A stretch of 54,910 nt of DNA from Nocardia sp. MH4 (GCF_019266065.1 NZ_LPNR01000080.1:1-54910), one strand, 5' to 3'. Positions 1 through 8,651 are shown, counted from the first letter of the stretch. The notes: a model not told the origin generated them from the letters alone. Program-made: numbers and translations.

Positions 1-427
1 CCCCGCCGACCGCGCCGCGCTGCGCGACCAGCTCGACGCCGCGCGCCGCGCCACCGCCGCCGGTGACCAGGCCGCGATCGCCGCCGCCAACGCCGGATTC
101 CACGCGCTCATCGTCGAGGTCTCCGGCAATCCATTGCTGCAATCGTTGCTGCGCCCCTTGGAATCTCGCGTCCGCTGGCTGTTCCATCTCACCAAGGAGC
201 GCGACCCCGGCACCCAGTGCGAGGAGCACGAAGCCCTCTACGCCGCCATCGCCGCGGGCGACCCCGACGCCGCCGCCGAGATCGCCTACCGTCACGTCGC
301 CTCGGGCCGCGAACCCAGCCTCGCCCTCTCGGCCCAGTGGTCTATGCCGGCCATCGACCCGGTCTCGGCCACCCGCACCCGCCAGCGGACTCCGCACCGG
401 GAGAAGACCGCCGCGGGTGGTACGTGA
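1..427 (+). CDS. GntR-family regulator, C-terminal FCD domain (5' end outside window)
   Basis: The reading frame is open from base 2 to a TGA at 425-427 and gives about 141 residues. They form an all-helical FCD (FadR C-terminal) ligand domain. Visible hallmarks are an A-N-A-G-F-H segment, S-G-N-P-L-L, an E-E-H-E-A-L helix start, A-A-I-A-A-G-D-P-D-A-A, and Y-R-H-V. These histidines sit where FCD proteins bind a metal or carboxylate ligand. The DNA-binding winged helix lies outside the window, so the target and ligand cannot be inferred. The gene converges on the LysR gene that ends at 461. Confidence 0.8.
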   Translation, partial: PADRAALRDQLDAARRATAAGDQAAIAAANAGFHALIVEVSGNPLLQSLLRPLESRVRWLFHLTKERDPGTQCEEHEALYAAIAAGDPDAAAEIAYRHVASGREPSLALSAQWSMPAIDPVSATRTRQRTPHREKTAAGGT

Positions 428-460
428 TCGGTTGCCGGAACGGCTGACCGGGCCCGGCGT

Positions 461-1351
461 TCAGGCGATGTCCGCGGCGCTTGCCGCCGCGCGCAAGGCG
501 GTGCGAGCCGCGTGGAGAGCGGGGTGGTCGGCGGTGCCGTTGCGGTAGGCGAGATGGGTGTGGCGGCGGGTCGTCAGCGGGGTGAGGACGATGTCGCCGG
601 GTGGGGAGTGCAGGGCGAGGGCGGGGACGATCGCGGTGCCCGCGTCGGCGGCAACCAGGGCCAGGACGGTGTTGAAGTCGTCGGCGTGGTGGCGGATGTG
701 GGGCGTGAAACCTGCGGCCTGGCAGGCGCGCAGGGTGACCGTGTGGCAGAGGGTGCCGGGAGTGCCCGCGATCCACGGGGCATCGCGGTGAGCACGGAGG
801 GCCTCGGTGGTGACGGTGGGGTGTCTGGTGGCGAGATAGACGGTCTCGGTGTGCAGGGGCTCGGTGTGGATGGCCGGGTCGGTGGTGGCGGGGACGAGGT
901 CGTAGTCGTGGGTCAGGGCGATGTCGAGGGTGCTCGCGCGCAGGGCGTCGGGGACGTCGGCGGGGTCGATCTCGGTGACCGTGAGTTCCAGGCGGGGGTG
1001 ATCGGTGCTCAGGGTGACCAGGGCGGGGGAGAGCAGGGTGCGGGCGGCGGTGGGGAAGGCGCCGATGCGCAGGGTGCCGACGAGTTCGTTTCGGGCGCAG
1101 GCCAATTCGGCATCAGCGCGTTCGAGCGCGGCCAGCACGGTCTCGGTGTGGCCGACGAGGACGTGCGCCGCCGGGGTGAGCCGGACGCGTCGGCCCGTGC
1201 GCTCGAGCAGCGGGACGCCCGCTTCGCGTTCGAGGGCGGTGAGCTGTTGGGAGACCGCCGACGGCGTGTAGCTGAGCGCGTCGGCGACCGCGGCGATGGT
1301 GCCGCGATGGGCGAGTTCGCGCAGCAGACGGAGTTTGCGGACGTCGAGCAT
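461..1351 (-). CDS. LysR-family transcriptional regulator
   Basis: This 296-residue protein has the usual LysR length. It has an N-terminal winged helix (residues 1-60, with S-Y-T-P-S-A-V-S-Q-Q-L as recognition helix) and a periplasmic-binding-protein-like effector domain (about 90-290, starting G-T-L-R-I-G). The ATG at 1351 opens directly into the HTH. It is divergent from the DapA-like gene at 1422, the classic arrangement in which a LysR protein controls the neighbouring operon and itself. An imperfect inverted repeat lies between the starts. The effector is not predictable; a substrate or product of the DapA-like lyase is a reasonable guess. Confidence 0.9.
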   Translation of the reverse strand: MLDVRKLRLLRELAHRGTIAAVADALSYTPSAVSQQLTALEREAGVPLLERTGRRVRLTPAAHVLVGHTETVLAALERADAELACARNELVGTLRIGAFPTAARTLLSPALVTLSTDHPRLELTVTEIDPADVPDALRASTLDIALTHDYDLVPATTDPAIHTEPLHTETVYLATRHPTVTTEALRAHRDAPWIAGTPGTLCHTVTLRACQAAGFTPHIRHHADDFNTVLALVAADAGTAIVPALALHSPPGDIVLTPLTTRRHTHLAYRNGTADHPALHAARTALRAAASAADIA

Positions 1352-1359
1352 CAGATCAG

Positions 1360-1384
1360 CTTACGTTTATCGTCACGAACGTGA
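1360..1384. promoter_or_regulatory. Candidate LysR operator between divergent genes
   Basis: An inverted repeat has perfect 5-bp arms ACGTT (1363-1367) and AACGT (1378-1382), and 6 of 8 positions match when the arms are extended outward. The geometry resembles a T-N11-A LysR box. It lies 9 bp upstream of the regulator's start codon. Binding by this LysR protein is inferred from position only. Confidence 0.4.
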
Positions 1385-1421
1385 ACTGGACCTGATGAAT
1401 CCGTGGCTCGACGATGGACCC

Positions 1422-2348
1422 ATGACATCGCTGCAGGGACTGTTCGTTCCCATGATCACCCCCTTCACCGCCGACGGCGAGCTCGCGCTCACCGCGCTGG
1501 ACGAGCACGCGCACCACGTGCTCGACGCGGGTGCGACCGGGCTGGTCGCCCTGGGCACCACCGCCGAACCCTCGGCGCTCACGGCCGGGGAACGGGCACG
1601 GGTGCTGGATCGCTGCGCCGCCGTGTGCGCCGACCGGGACGCGCCGCTGATCGTCTGCGCGGGCGGCAATGCCACCGCCGACTCGGTGCGGGCGGTCGGC
1701 GAACTCCGGCAGCCGGTCGCCGGCGTGCTGGCGGTGGTGCCGTACTACGTGCGGCCCAGCGAGGAGGGCGTGATCGCGCACTTCACGGCGCTCGCGGCGG
1801 CCAGTCCGGCCCCGCTGTACGTCTACGACGTGCCCTACCGCACCGCGCGTCCGCTCAGTGGCGAGACCCTGGTGCGCCTCGCCGGGATTCCGAACATCGC
1901 CGGGTTCAAGCATTCCGTCGGCGGTATCGACGCGGCCAGTGTCGAGCTGATGGCGCGGGCGGGGGAGACCACGACGGTGCTGGGCGGCGACGACCGGTTC
2001 GCCTCGGCCCTGCTCGCGCTCGGTGCGCGCGGCGGCATCCTGGCCGCGGCCAATGTGGCGCCCGCCGCCTACGCCGAGCTGGTCGCCGCCTGGCTCGCCG
2101 ATGACGTCGCCCGAGGACGCGCCCTCGGCCACGGCCTCGACGCCCTCGGCGCCGCCCTGTTCGCCGAACCCAACCCGACGGTGATCAAAGCGGTGCTCGC
2201 CGAGCGGGGGCAGATCCCCAGTGCGGCGGTCCGATTGCCGTTGTTGCCCGCTTCGTCCGAGTCCCTGGTGGCGGCGCTGCGGGCGGCCGAGGTGGCAGAA
2301 AAATTCCACTGGTCTTCGGCGTCGAAAGGTGCCAGGCTCAAGCGGTGA
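1422..2348 (+). CDS. Dihydrodipicolinate synthase (DapA/NAL) family lyase
   Basis: The predicted 308-residue TIM barrel belongs to the class I (Schiff-base) aldolase/lyase family of DapA, N-acetylneuraminate lyase and KDG aldolase. The pyruvate-binding G-T-T-A-E motif is at residues 45-49, the catalytic tyrosine in Y-V-Y-D-V-P-Y-R-T is Tyr135, and the Schiff-base lysine in G-F-K-H-S is Lys163. I chose ATG 1422 because family members begin a few residues before the F-V-P-M-I-T-P-F strand; an in-frame ATG at 1395 would add nine residues. The gene overlaps the exporter's GTG start by 4 bp, so the two are translationally coupled. A lysine-biosynthesis role is unlikely given a LysR regulator and an exporter as partners; a catabolic 2-keto-acid aldolase or dehydratase fits better. 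Confidence 0.85.
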   Translation: MTSLQGLFVPMITPFTADGELALTALDEHAHHVLDAGATGLVALGTTAEPSALTAGERARVLDRCAAVCADRDAPLIVCAGGNATADSVRAVGELRQPVAGVLAVVPYYVRPSEEGVIAHFTALAAASPAPLYVYDVPYRTARPLSGETLVRLAGIPNIAGFKHSVGGIDAASVELMARAGETTTVLGGDDRFASALLALGARGGILAAANVAPAAYAELVAAWLADDVARGRALGHGLDALGAALFAEPNPTVIKAVLAERGQIPSAAVRLPLLPASSESLVAALRAAEVAEKFHWSSASKGARLKR

Positions 2349-3871
2349 CGAAACCTCCGGATATCGGCGCCGCCGATCCCACCTCCGACAAGCTGGACGC
2401 AGCCGTACTCAAAGTGGCGGGCGTAGTCGTCCTCGGCGCGGTGATGTCGATCCTCGACATCACCGTGGTCACCGTCGCGATTCCGACGTTCATGGCGGAC
2501 TTCAACGCCTCCGTCGAGGTCGTCGCCTGGACCATGACCGGCTACACCCTGGCCCTGGCCTCGGTCATCCCGATGACAGGCTGGGCCGCCGACCGCTTCG
2601 GCACCAAACGCCTCTATATGGCCGCGCTGAGCTTCTTCATCCTCGGCTCGGTGCTGTGTTCGATGGCGTGGAGTATCGAGTCGCTGGTGGCCTTCCGCGT
2701 CATCCAGGGCATCGGTGGCGGCATGCTCATGCCGCTGGGCATGACGATCATGACCCACGCCGCCGGCCCGCAGCGGATCGGGCGAGTGATGGCGGTCCTC
2801 GGTGTGCCCATGCTGCTCGGCCCGATCTGTGGCCCGATTCTCGGCGGCTGGCTGATCGACTCCTTCAGCTGGCACTGGATCTTCCTCATCAATCTGCCGC
2901 TGGGCCTGGTCGCTCTGGTCCTGGCCTACCTCGTGCTCGCCCCCGACAAGCCCAAGCCGTCGGAATCGTTCGACTTCCTCGGCATGCTGCTGGCCTCGCC
3001 CGGTCTGGCATTGTTCCTGTTCGGCGTCTCCTCCATCCCCGAGAAGGGCACGGTGCTCGCCGCGCGCGTGCTCGTTCCGGCGCTCATCGGCGCGGTGCTG
3101 CTGGTGGCGTTCGTGTTCCACGCGCTGCGCACCGAACATCCGCTGATCGACCTGCGCCTGTTCCGCAATCGGTCGCTGCGCTTCTCGGTGCTGACCATGT
3201 CGCTGTTCGCGACGGCGTTCTTCGGCGCAGGCTTCCTGCTGCCCAACTACCTGCAGCAGGTGCGCGGTGAGACGGCGTTCGACTCCGGTCTGCTCATGGC
3301 GCCACAGGGTATCGGCGCCATGTTGACGATGCCGATCGCCGGCTTCCTGGTCGACAAGATCGGGCCGGGCAAGATCGTGTTGTTCGGCATCACCTTCATC
3401 ACCGTCGGCCTGGCCGGGTTCACCCAGCTCGAGGCCGACACGTCCTACCTGATGATCGGCGGCGCGCTGTTCGTGATGGGTCTGGGCATGGGCTGCACCA
3501 TGATGCCGGTGATGACCGCCGCCATCCAGACGCTCTCGCACGCCCAGGTCGCGCGCGGCTCGACGTTGATGAACATCATCAACCAGACCGCGGCCTCGAT
3601 CGGCACCGCGACGATGTCGGTGGTGCTGGCCGCCCAGCTCAACGATCACCCCGCGACGCAGATCGGCATCGCCTCCAACGCCAAGCCCGAACTCGCGGCG
3701 CAGTTCCCGCCCGAGGTGATCCAGCACGGCTTGGACCTGGCCGCCGAGGCGTTCAGCCACACCTACTGGGTCGCGGTGATCCTGGCCGGGTTGACCTTGA
3801 TCCCGGCGTTCTTCCTGCCGCGCACCAAGCCGGCCGCCCCGGTCGACGCCGAAGCCTCGCTCCTGGTCTGA
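2345..3871 (+). CDS. MFS drug/metabolite exporter, DHA2 (14-TM) family
   Basis: This 508-residue inner-membrane proton antiporter is of the EmrB/QacA type. It has the DHA2 motif D1 (L-D-I-T-V-V-T-V-A-I-P), motif A (G-W-A-A-D-R-F-G-T-K-R) after TM2, and motif C (G-P-I-C-G-P-I-L-G-G-W) in TM5, followed by W-H-W-I-F-L-I-N-L-P. The GTG start at 2345 overlaps the lyase stop, and no other start gives the full first helix. Coupling to a lyase gene suggests export of a related metabolite or toxic compound; the substrate cannot be read from sequence. Confidence 0.9.
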   Translation: MTKPPDIGAADPTSDKLDAAVLKVAGVVVLGAVMSILDITVVTVAIPTFMADFNASVEVVAWTMTGYTLALASVIPMTGWAADRFGTKRLYMAALSFFILGSVLCSMAWSIESLVAFRVIQGIGGGMLMPLGMTIMTHAAGPQRIGRVMAVLGVPMLLGPICGPILGGWLIDSFSWHWIFLINLPLGLVALVLAYLVLAPDKPKPSESFDFLGMLLASPGLALFLFGVSSIPEKGTVLAARVLVPALIGAVLLVAFVFHALRTEHPLIDLRLFRNRSLRFSVLTMSLFATAFFGAGFLLPNYLQQVRGETAFDSGLLMAPQGIGAMLTMPIAGFLVDKIGPGKIVLFGITFITVGLAGFTQLEADTSYLMIGGALFVMGLGMGCTMMPVMTAAIQTLSHAQVARGSTLMNIINQTAASIGTATMSVVLAAQLNDHPATQIGIASNAKPELAAQFPPEVIQHGLDLAAEAFSHTYWVAVILAGLTLIPAFFLPRTKPAAPVDAEASLLV

Positions 3872-3888
3872 TCGGCCGATCGAACCGG

Positions 3889-3925
3889 AAGGCCCGGGTG
3901 GAACACGATGGTCCACCCGGGCTTT
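3889..3925. terminator. Bidirectional hairpin terminator
   Basis: A perfect 11-bp stem, GCCCGGGTGGA (3892-3902) with TCCACCCGGGC (3912-3922), encloses a 9-nt loop. It is flanked by AA on the left and TTT on the right. It lies between the exporter and the convergent START-like gene and can serve both. Confidence 0.8.
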
Positions 3926-4020
3926 CGCGTCGTCGCGGCATCGGTCGGCGCGCTCGCGCCGGACCCACGCCACGGCAGGCGCCGACGTGACCGAGGGCAC
4001 CGCCGGTCGGGCGGACCACC

Positions 4021-4452
4021 TCAGCCGTAGAGCTTCACGAATGCCTCGAGCGAGCGTTCGATGTCGCCGCGCAGTGCCTTGGCCACGGCCGAGCCGATCG
4101 GGCCGAACAGCGGTGCGCCGCCGAGGTCGATGTCGACGCTGACCTTCGAGCCGGTGCCCTTCGGTTCGACCAGCAGGGCCAGGCCGAACTTGGTGCCGCC
4201 GATGCCCGCGCCGGTGAGCGCGAGACGGCGCGGGGGCTCGGCGGTGCGCACGGTCCAGGTGACCTTGTTGCGGAATCCCTTCACGCGCGCGATGCCGACC
4301 AGCACGGTGCCGGGGGTGAGGTCCTCGGGCAGGGTGCCGCGCCAGGCCTCGTGGATGGTGAGCCAGTCGCCGAGTGCGGGCAGGTCGGAAGCGTGGGCCC
4401 ACGCCTGGTCCGGCGGGACGGGGACATCGACGGAGAGCTTCAGTTTCGCCAC
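4021..4452 (-). CDS. SRPBCC (START-like, polyketide-cyclase type) protein
   Basis: The GTG start at 4452 gives 143 residues. The sequence opens with the lipid-pocket first strand K-L-S-V-D-V-P-V-P-P-D-Q-A-W-A-H-A-S-D-L and ends in a long C-terminal helix, a helix-grip fold. Actinobacterial relatives of this size (Rv0910-like) are annotated as START-like or as toxin-antitoxin partners, but no partner gene is adjacent here. The ribosome-binding site is weak. It converges on the exporter. A role in binding a small hydrophobic ligand is a fold-based inference. Confidence 0.75.
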   Translation of the reverse strand: MAKLKLSVDVPVPPDQAWAHASDLPALGDWLTIHEAWRGTLPEDLTPGTVLVGIARVKGFRNKVTWTVRTAEPPRRLALTGAGIGGTKFGLALLVEPKGTGSKVSVDIDLGGAPLFGPIGSAVAKALRGDIERSLEAFVKLYG

Positions 4453-4735
4453 GCCGGGATGGTATCCGGTACCCGAGGTTCCGACTCGACCGGACCGCGG
4501 CATAGCAAACCAGAATAGATCAAGCGCCCAGGTGGACGGGCGGGAATTCTGATGCCGGACAGGACGATCCGCGCCGAAGTCGATCATGGTGCTGCTACTG
4601 TGTGCGGGTCGCTGGAAGCGGGGCGTGTGGATCGGATATCCGACCCCACCGCGCCCCCGGGCGAATGCCTCCCGGGCGGGCCGGTGAGGGCCCACCGGCC
4701 AGGGCGTGGTGTGGTCGACGACGACGAAAGATCTG

Positions 4736-6127
4736 ATGAACTCAGGAATCGCGGTGCTGTTACTCGTCATCGGAGCGCCGCTGTTACTGCTCGCGCTGGC
4801 CGTGACGGTGTTCGCCATGCGCAACGAGCGCCAGCAGCGGCTGCGGGCCGATGCCGCTATCCGCGAGCGTGTCGCGTGTGAGAACGCGCTGATCCAGCTG
4901 GCGCAGACGACGCTGCCGGCGATCACCACGGCCGTGCGCAGGCACGAGATCCCCTCGGTCGCTGTCGATCTGCCCCCCGAGCTGCAGGAGTCGCAGATCG
5001 GCCAGGTGCTGCAGATGATCGCCACCGGTCACGCGGAGGATCTGCGGGTGGTCGCCGAGGAGACCAGGGCGATGGTCGAACGCTACGGCGAGCAGCGGCG
5101 CATCAGCGAGGTGCAGGCCGCCCAGGAGGCCGCGCGCGACGAACTGTCGGCCACCTCGCGGGCCGCCACCAGTGCCGCGGTGCGCTCGTTCGGCACCTCC
5201 GTGGTGAGCCTGGGCACCGACCTCGGCCAGGTGGTGAGCGCGGCGCTGCGCGAACACCGCGACGACGCGATCTACGAGACGCTGACCAGGATCGACCACA
5301 CCGTCCAGCAGATGATCCGGCAGGCGCAGTCCTATGTGATCGTCTCCGGTGGTCTGCCCGGGCGGCGCTGGCCGCAGCAGTCGCTCACCGATGTGGCGGG
5401 CGGCGCCACCGGCCGTGTCCGGGAGTACCTGCGGGTGCGCTCGGGACAGTCGGACCGGGTGGTGATCAGCCGCGCGGTCGAACCGCTCGTGCACACCCTG
5501 GCCACGCTGCTGGACAACGCGCTGCGCTATTCGCCCCCGTCGTCGTTCGTCGAGGTGGGGTTCCAGGAGGGGCATCACGGCGTCACCGTGATCATCGACG
5601 ACGCGGGCATGCGGATGAGTCCGGAGCAGCTCGAGGACGCGCGGCAGGTGCTCAGCGGCGAACGCGCCGTCGACATCCACGATCTGGGACCCGCGCCGAA
5701 GGTCGGCTTCCCCGGTATCGCGGCGCTCGCGCGGCGCTACGGGTTCTCCGTCCACGTCGACGGGCCGAACATCTTCGGCGGCATGCGGGCGATGGTCTAC
5801 GTGCCGTCGGCGCTGCTGGTCAGCGGTGCCGCGCCGCGGCTGCCCGAACCGGAACTCGCCGCGCCCGCGCATCTTCCGGTGCCCGTCCCCGCGCTCGTCG
5901 AGGACGACGCGCCGCACGCCGAGGTACACGAGATCACCAGTGGGGGACTACCCAAGCGCCGCCGCAGGCCGGTCGCGCCGGATTCGGCGGGAGTACCCGC
6001 CGAAGAAGCGGGGCAGGCTCGCCCCGACCTCGCCGCTGCCTGGCACAGCGGCTCCCGCAGCGGTCGCCTCGCTGCGGCCGAGCGAACCACGGAAGGAACA
6101 GCCGATGAGCACACCGGTAGCCGATAG
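4736..6127 (+). CDS. cvnA: Conservon sensor-kinase-like ATPase (CvnA type)
   Basis: This is the first gene of a five-gene conservon. It encodes about 463 residues: an N-terminal membrane helix (residues 5-25), a helical linker, and a GHKL ATPase domain with N-box H-T-L-A-T-L-L-D-N-A-L-R-Y-S-P, G1 box D-D-A-G-M-R-M-S and G2 box G-F-P-G-I-A-A-L-A-R-R. No H-box phosphoacceptor histidine is evident, as usual for CvnA. The proline- and arginine-rich C-terminal tail is variable in this family. I chose ATG 4736 (GAAAGA upstream) over an upstream GTG at 4706. The stop overlaps the roadblock gene by 23 bp. CvnA-D are thought to form a membrane-linked signalling complex resembling eukaryotic G-protein systems. 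Confidence 0.9.
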   Translation: MNSGIAVLLLVIGAPLLLLALAVTVFAMRNERQQRLRADAAIRERVACENALIQLAQTTLPAITTAVRRHEIPSVAVDLPPELQESQIGQVLQMIATGHAEDLRVVAEETRAMVERYGEQRRISEVQAAQEAARDELSATSRAATSAAVRSFGTSVVSLGTDLGQVVSAALREHRDDAIYETLTRIDHTVQQMIRQAQSYVIVSGGLPGRRWPQQSLTDVAGGATGRVREYLRVRSGQSDRVVISRAVEPLVHTLATLLDNALRYSPPSSFVEVGFQEGHHGVTVIIDDAGMRMSPEQLEDARQVLSGERAVDIHDLGPAPKVGFPGIAALARRYGFSVHVDGPNIFGGMRAMVYVPSALLVSGAAPRLPEPELAAPAHLPVPVPALVEDDAPHAEVHEITSGGLPKRRRRPVAPDSAGVPAEEAGQARPDLAAAWHSGSRSGRLAAAERTTEGTADEHTGSR

Positions 6128-6515
6128 CACGAACCGATTGGCGTGGCTGCTCGAGGATCTGGAGATCCCGGGCGTCCGCTTCGCGGTGCTGCTCTCCGAT
6201 GACGGTCTGCGGATCGCGCACTCCCGTGGCGTGGCCAAGGACGACGCCGAACGCTTCGCCGCGGCCGCCTCCGGCCTGCGCTCGCTCGGCAAGGCCCTCG
6301 GCGAGTTCTGCGGTGGTCCCGCGAACACGGTGCGCCAGAACATGACCGAATACGACGAGGGCATGGTGATGATCACCGCCGCGGGGTCCGGCGCGCTGCT
6401 AGGCGTCGCCACCACCGCCGATGTCGACGTCGCGCTGGTGGCGCACCGGATGAACGAGCTCGCCTCGCGGGTCGGCCACGAGATCGGCAGCGCGCCGCGG
6501 CACGGTGGCAGGTAA
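6105..6515 (+). CDS. cvnB: Roadblock/LC7-domain protein (CvnB type)
   Basis: ATG 6105 follows a good ribosome-binding site (GGAAGGA) and gives 136 residues of a single roadblock/LC7 domain (L-A-W-L-L-E-D-L-E-I-P-G-V-R-F-A-V-L-L-S-D-D-G-L). Roadblock proteins act as GTPase-activating or scaffold partners, here for the GTPase two genes downstream. The gene starts inside the end of cvnA and its stop overlaps the next start, so expression is translationally coupled. Confidence 0.92.
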   Translation: MSTPVADSTNRLAWLLEDLEIPGVRFAVLLSDDGLRIAHSRGVAKDDAERFAAAASGLRSLGKALGEFCGGPANTVRQNMTEYDEGMVMITAAGSGALLGVATTADVDVALVAHRMNELASRVGHEIGSAPRHGGR

Positions 6516-6865
6516 TGAGCCGGGGCAGGCGCGATCCCGACCTGGTCAGATCGTATGTGCGCACCGGTGGCCGGGTTCGGGCCGCCCATGAACTGGACCT
6601 GGTGACCCTGGTCCGCTCGGTCGCCGACGCGCGACCCGATCACCGTCCCGACGAGCGCCGGGTCCTCGCGCTCACCAGCCGCCGCGGTGCGCTCTCGATC
6701 GCGGAGTTGTCGGCGTATCTGGATCTGCCCGCGTCGGTCGTGAAGATCATCGTGTCCGATCTGCTCGACAGCGGCCATCTACAGTGCCCGACTCCGGCCG
6801 AAGTGAAGCCGGAACTCGCGTTGATCAAGGAGGTGCTGCATGGTCTCCGTGCCATCGCGGGGTGA
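6515..6865 (+). CDS. cvnC: DUF742 protein (CvnC type)
   Basis: This 116-residue protein begins at an ATG whose A is the last base of the roadblock stop. It has the DUF742 layout: a basic N-terminus with R-S-Y-V-R-T-G-G-R, and a C-terminal winged-helix-like segment (L-D-L-P-A-S-V-V-K-I-I-V-S-D-L-L-D-S-G-H-L). It always occurs between roadblock and GTPase genes in conservons; its biochemical role is unknown. Its end overlaps the GTPase gene by 26 bp. Confidence 0.92.
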   Translation: MSRGRRDPDLVRSYVRTGGRVRAAHELDLVTLVRSVADARPDHRPDERRVLALTSRRGALSIAELSAYLDLPASVVKIIVSDLLDSGHLQCPTPAEVKPELALIKEVLHGLRAIAG

Positions 6866-7442
6866 GGTCGACTACGTCGCGGAGACCGTGACGCGATCGG
6901 TGAAGATTCTGGTCGCGGGCAATTTCGGCGTCGGCAAGACGACCTTCGTGTGCGGGGTGTCCGAGATCCGGCCGCTGCGCACCGAGGAGACCATCACCGA
7001 GGCCAGCATCGGCGTCGACGATCTGGCCGGGCTGGGCAGCAAGGTGCAGACCACCGTCGCGCTGGATTTCGGCAGGCTCACCCTGAATCCGCAACTGGCG
7101 CTGTACCTGTTCGGCACGCCCGGCCAGGAACGCTTCGCCCCGCTGTGGGAGGAGCTGGCCCGCGGCGCGCTGGGCGCGCTGGTGCTCGTCGACACCCGGC
7201 GCATCGAGAAGGCCGACGACGTGCTCTCGGCGCTGGAACAGCGCGGGGTGCCGTACGCCGTGGCGGTCAACGAGTTCGAGGGCTTCCGCCGCTACCCGCT
7301 CGAGGAAGTGCGTGAGGCGCTGGACCTGGCGCCGGAGACGCCGGTCGTCGCGGTCGACGCCCGGCGGCGCGACCACGGTCTGCGCGCGCTGATCACGTTG
7401 GCGGAGTATCTGTTCCGCAGGCAGGAAGCAACAGCGTCATGA
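6840..7442 (+). CDS. cvnD: Conservon Ras-like small GTPase (CvnD type)
   Basis: This 200-residue P-loop GTPase has Walker A G-N-F-G-V-G-K-T at residues 27-34 and the switch II/G3 motif T-P-G-Q at 93-96. The usual N-K-x-D base-recognition motif reads N-E-F-E at 144-147. Altered G4 motifs occur in this ATP/GTP-binding family (often DUF402/Srp102-like annotations), so nucleotide specificity is uncertain. Its stop overlaps the P450 start in an ATGA. It probably cycles under control of the upstream roadblock and kinase-like proteins. Confidence 0.92.
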   Translation: MVSVPSRGEVDYVAETVTRSVKILVAGNFGVGKTTFVCGVSEIRPLRTEETITEASIGVDDLAGLGSKVQTTVALDFGRLTLNPQLALYLFGTPGQERFAPLWEELARGALGALVLVDTRRIEKADDVLSALEQRGVPYAVAVNEFEGFRRYPLEEVREALDLAPETPVVAVDARRRDHGLRALITLAEYLFRRQEATAS

Positions 7443-8644
7443 CAGTGGACCTCGCGGCCGACGAGCGGGTACCGATGTACGCCCCCGAGTTCGCCGCCGA
7501 TCCCCAGGCGGCCTACCGGGAGATGCGACGCCGGTTCGGTTCCGTGGTGCCGGTCGAGCTGTCGCCGGGGATCCGCGCGACGCTGGTCATCGGATATCAC
7601 ACGGCGGTGCGGATCCTCAACGATCCCGAGCACTTCCCGGCCGACCCGCGGATGTGGCAGCGCAACATCCCGCAGGACTGCCCGGTGCTGCCGATGCTGC
7701 AGTTCCGCCCGGCCGCGCTGCGCACCACCGGTGCCGAGCACGCCAGGTACCGGCAGGCCAATGTCGCCGGCATCGCGGGCGTGGACCTGTACTCGATGCA
7801 CGCCACGATCGAGCAGTTCGCGATCCCGCTGATCAACAGCTTCTGCACGACCGGCTCGGCGGACCTGCTGAGCCAGTACGCGTTTCCGCTGGTGTTCCAG
7901 GCGCTGAACTCGATGCTGGGCTGCACGCCCGAGATCGGTCAGCAGGTGGCCACCGGCATGGCGCAGATCTTCGAGGGCGACGACGCCGAGGCGGGCAACA
8001 ACCTGCTGGCCTCGGCGCTGACCGACCTGGTCGCGCTGCGCCAGCGCGAGCCGGGCGACGACGTCGCCACCCGGCTGCTGCACCATCCGGCCGCCCTCAC
8101 CGACGAGGAGATGGTGCACCAGCTGCTGGTGCTCTACGGCGCGGGCATCGAGCCGATGCTCAATCTGGTGGTCAACACGCTGCGGCTGATGCTCACCGAC
8201 GACCGCTTCGCCGGCAATGTCCTGGGCGGCAGCCTGTCGACCCGCGACGCGCTCGACGAGGTGCTCTTCACCGACCCGCCGCTGGCGAACTTCTGCATGA
8301 CCTACCCGCGCCAGCCGATCCTGGTCGACGACATGTGGCTGCCCGCCAACGAACCGGTCGTGATCAGCATGTCTGCCTGCAACAACGACCCGGCCATCGC
8401 CGGGCGCGACGTGGTGGACAACCGGGCGCACCTGGCGTGGAGCGCGGGCCCGCACGGCTGCCCGGCCAAGTCGGTGGCGTACTTGATCGTGCAGGACGCG
8501 ATCGACCAATTGCTCGACGCCCTCCCGGAACTGCGGCTGGCCGTGCCCGCCGAGGAACTGGTGTGGCGGCCCGGCCCGTTCCATCGTTCGCTGGCCGCGC
8601 TGCCGGTCGAGTTCCCGAAGACGCCGCCGCTGCCGCTGCCGTGA
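7439..8644 (+). CDS. Conservon cytochrome P450, CYP157-like, no ExxR motif
   Basis: This 401-residue P450 is the last conservon gene. The heme-ligand loop reads W-S-A-G-P-H-G-C-P-A, with Cys341 as the axial thiolate. The K-helix motif that should read E-x-x-R is E-V-L-F (274-277), and the I-helix oxygen-activation segment is A-G-I-E-P-M (235-240) rather than A-G-x-x-T. Streptomyces conservon P450s of the CYP157 family are known to lack ExxR, so this fits an established atypical group rather than a decayed gene. The frame is intact and coupled to the GTPase (ATGA). It ends 7 bp from the convergent TetR gene. The substrate is unknown, and a regulatory or structural role is possible. Confidence 0.88.
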   Translation: MTVDLAADERVPMYAPEFAADPQAAYREMRRRFGSVVPVELSPGIRATLVIGYHTAVRILNDPEHFPADPRMWQRNIPQDCPVLPMLQFRPAALRTTGAEHARYRQANVAGIAGVDLYSMHATIEQFAIPLINSFCTTGSADLLSQYAFPLVFQALNSMLGCTPEIGQQVATGMAQIFEGDDAEAGNNLLASALTDLVALRQREPGDDVATRLLHHPAALTDEEMVHQLLVLYGAGIEPMLNLVVNTLRLMLTDDRFAGNVLGGSLSTRDALDEVLFTDPPLANFCMTYPRQPILVDDMWLPANEPVVISMSACNNDPAIAGRDVVDNRAHLAWSAGPHGCPAKSVAYLIVQDAIDQLLDALPELRLAVPAEELVWRPGPFHRSLAALPVEFPKTPPLPLP

Positions 8645-8651
8645 TCCGCGC

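Noticed and set aside
2069..4402. Long antisense open frame of about 777 codons opposite the exporter gene
   Set aside because: It mirrors the coding strand of a clear MFS gene, has His/Arg/Gln-rich low-complexity translation and no domain. It is a GC-bias artefact.
7439..8644. Calling the conservon P450 a pseudogene because ExxR is missing
   Set aside because: The frame is intact, it is coupled to the GTPase gene, and ExxR loss is an established trait of conservon CYP157 enzymes.
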